DNA from: Spirochaetales bacterium
GTDB lineage: Bacteria; Spirochaetota; Spirochaetia; DSM-27196; Salinispiraceae
Length of the DNA stretch: 64,000 nucleotides
NCBI GenBank assembly: GCA_009991955.1
Contig: JAACWS010000010.1
Location: 45,758-109,757 of the forward strand
Direction of reading: 5' to 3'
Position 1 is the first letter of the stretch, and every line of letters starts with the position of its first letter. Below the pieces are notes generated by a model. The model had not been told where the DNA came from, did not search any database, and saw nothing but the letters and a program-made list of their open reading frames with translations. Positions 62,908 to 64,000 of the stretch are shown in pieces. The translations under genes were made by a program, and so were the position numbers.

Positions 62908-64000
62908 TCAAGGGGTAAATTCCCAAGAAAAAGTTATTTTGTGATCCGTAACGTAGAGATCTTCAGGGCTACGAGGCGCCCAGTTCCACTCTACTAATGC
63001 AAACGGAGTTTGCCATTCTATCCTAAATTCGGGATTCAATGATAGTCCGAGACTATTTGCCCGAAGATTTGAAAAGGGATCGGTTTGGCTAATATCTACC
63101 AGAAGTTCCAAGAACATGTCTTCGCCAATAATTTTGCCTATTTGTATTGTCGTATTTTGAAAATACCGGCCGAAGGGATTTAGTCCCGTTTCTATGGCAG
63201 CTTCAGGGGTAACAATATCTCGAAGAATGTTCTGGAACAGCCCTGTTCGGATTGAAAACAAGTCCAAACCCAAAGTGTTACGAACCCGATTCTCAAAATC
63301 CCGAAGAATTCCAAATTGACTGACAATGTCAGTAGTTACAAATAACGCTTCCCCAAGGACGTTATAATTTTGTTCCCCCGCGGATGGAAAAAGATTGCCC
63401 CCGACTAAAAAAGCAAGGGCTTCGGCATTGAGGGGTGGATTTGAATAAAGTCTCGGTTGAAGTTCAGAGAAGTAGTCTTCTTGAACCTCGATACTAAGGG
63501 TTATACGTTGGTCCTGCCAAACTGCACGGCTATCCGCATCCAGGGTAACCCGGGGATTGAAAAAGTCTTCACTTTCGTTAAAAATAATGCTTCCTTCACG
63601 AATATAGAAATTTCGATCGATATAGAATATTTCTCCGCCCCGAACTGGTATTGATCCTCTCAGTAGGAAGGAATTATCAGCGGTATTGACCCGTAAAAGC
63701 AGTTCTTCCCGGGGATTGACGAATGAACGAAAAATTGGGAGTTCCTGACTAGGCCAGAAAAACTCTACCCCTCTGGCAGATCGAAAAATAAGCTCAACAT
63801 CTACAGTTGTTTGATCCGCAGATACCGTATTCATTCTATCAGCTTCCGAAAACTCCGACAGCGCAACAGCCGATTCGAAAGCAAAAATGTCTCCCCGAAC
63901 CTGTACCTGTCCTTCATCTCCCCTAATTTGAACTGATCCGTAAGCGTTCCCATCGACGACGATCGAGTCAAAGTCGTAGTCGATTTCTATACCTGGATCG
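62908..64000 (-). CDS. tamB: TamB-like translocation/assembly protein (C-terminal part; 5' end outside window)
   Basis: Large envelope protein that bridges inner and outer membranes for lipid or protein transport. The frame is open to the window edge, so at least 363 residues of the C-terminus are present. The TamB/DUF490 domain is recognised by GGEIFYIDRNFYIREGSIIFNESEDFFNPRVTLDADSRA and by LNAEALAFLVGG, VTTDIVSQFGILRDFENRVR. It ends TDHKITFSWEFTP. It lies 28 bp upstream of bamA, a usual arrangement. Confidence 0.9.
   Translation of the reverse strand, partial: DPGIEIDYDFDSIVVDGNAYGSVQIRGDEGQVQVRGDIFAFESAVALSEFSEADRMNTVSADQTTVDVELIFRSARGVEFFWPSQELPIFRSFVNPREELLLRVNTADNSFLLRGSIPVRGGEIFYIDRNFYIREGSIIFNESEDFFNPRVTLDADSRAVWQDQRITLSIEVQEDYFSELQPRLYSNPPLNAEALAFLVGGNLFPSAGEQNYNVLGEALFVTTDIVSQFGILRDFENRVRNTLGLDLFSIRTGLFQNILRDIVTPEAAIETGLNPFGRYFQNTTIQIGKIIGEDMFLELLVDISQTDPFSNLRANSLGLSLNPEFRIEWQTPFALVEWNWAPRSPEDLYVTDHKITFSWEFTP

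Overview
The window reads as chromosomal DNA of a free-living, pigmented spirochaete (Spirochaetaceae/Treponema relatives). The assignment rests on three features: a cytidylate kinase fused to ribosomal protein S1, a very long GreA with a large N-terminal extension, and two divergent EF-G paralogues. TamB, BamA, a Skp/OmpH chaperone and a lipoprotein show a double-membrane envelope. Nothing looks like a prophage, plasmid, IS element or CRISPR array. Genes are tightly packed, and stop/start overlaps of the ATGA type are common.

Layout. 1-5267 (+) is the rod-shape operon mreB(partial)-mreC-mreD-mrdA-rodA. 5431-10679 (-) is a signalling operon: a GAF/sigma-54 activator, a membrane-anchored TPR protein, a CHASE2 adenylate cyclase and a lipoprotein. 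10903-17157 (-) runs recA-folK-scpA-scpB-rluB-like-cmk/rpsA behind a good promoter. 17322-18356 (+) is a PRPP-synthetase homologue. 18359-22737 (-) holds rpe, three envelope/TPR proteins and a dtd gene broken by one in-frame amber codon. 22788-26541 (+) holds a helical-repeat protein and the long GreA, closed by a strong terminator.

26781-34815 (+) is a seven-gene isoprenoid/carotenoid operon: mvaS, type 2 IPP isomerase, phytoene desaturase, phytoene synthase, a second CrtI-family desaturase, a CruF-like membrane protein and a prenyl synthase. 34791-39214 (-) holds a DUF2161 nuclease-fold protein, an M18 aminopeptidase, a THUMP rRNA methyltransferase, a Na+/Ca2+ antiporter and a 68-aa protein. 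tRNA-Val(UAC) and a divergent EF-G follow on the + strand.

41659-48659 (-) is the most unusual region. Two adjacent, translationally coupled giant membrane proteins share about 600 residues of the same sensor architecture; one ends in an adenylate cyclase and the other in a 12-TM MFS transporter. A formyltransferase-like gene lies just downstream. 48833-50926 (+) is a second EF-G behind a palindrome-rich promoter. 50990-57524 (-) is trmB, ptsP and mfd. 57560-59481 (+) has three uncharacterised genes. 59490-64000 (-) is the outer-membrane module tamB(partial)-bamA-skp plus a small exported protein.

Three copies of a roughly 100-bp intergenic inverted-repeat element with a conserved 19-bp internal hairpin occur at 5.3, 10.8 and 39.2 kb, in both orientations. 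Functions are inferred by reading motifs; no database search was possible.
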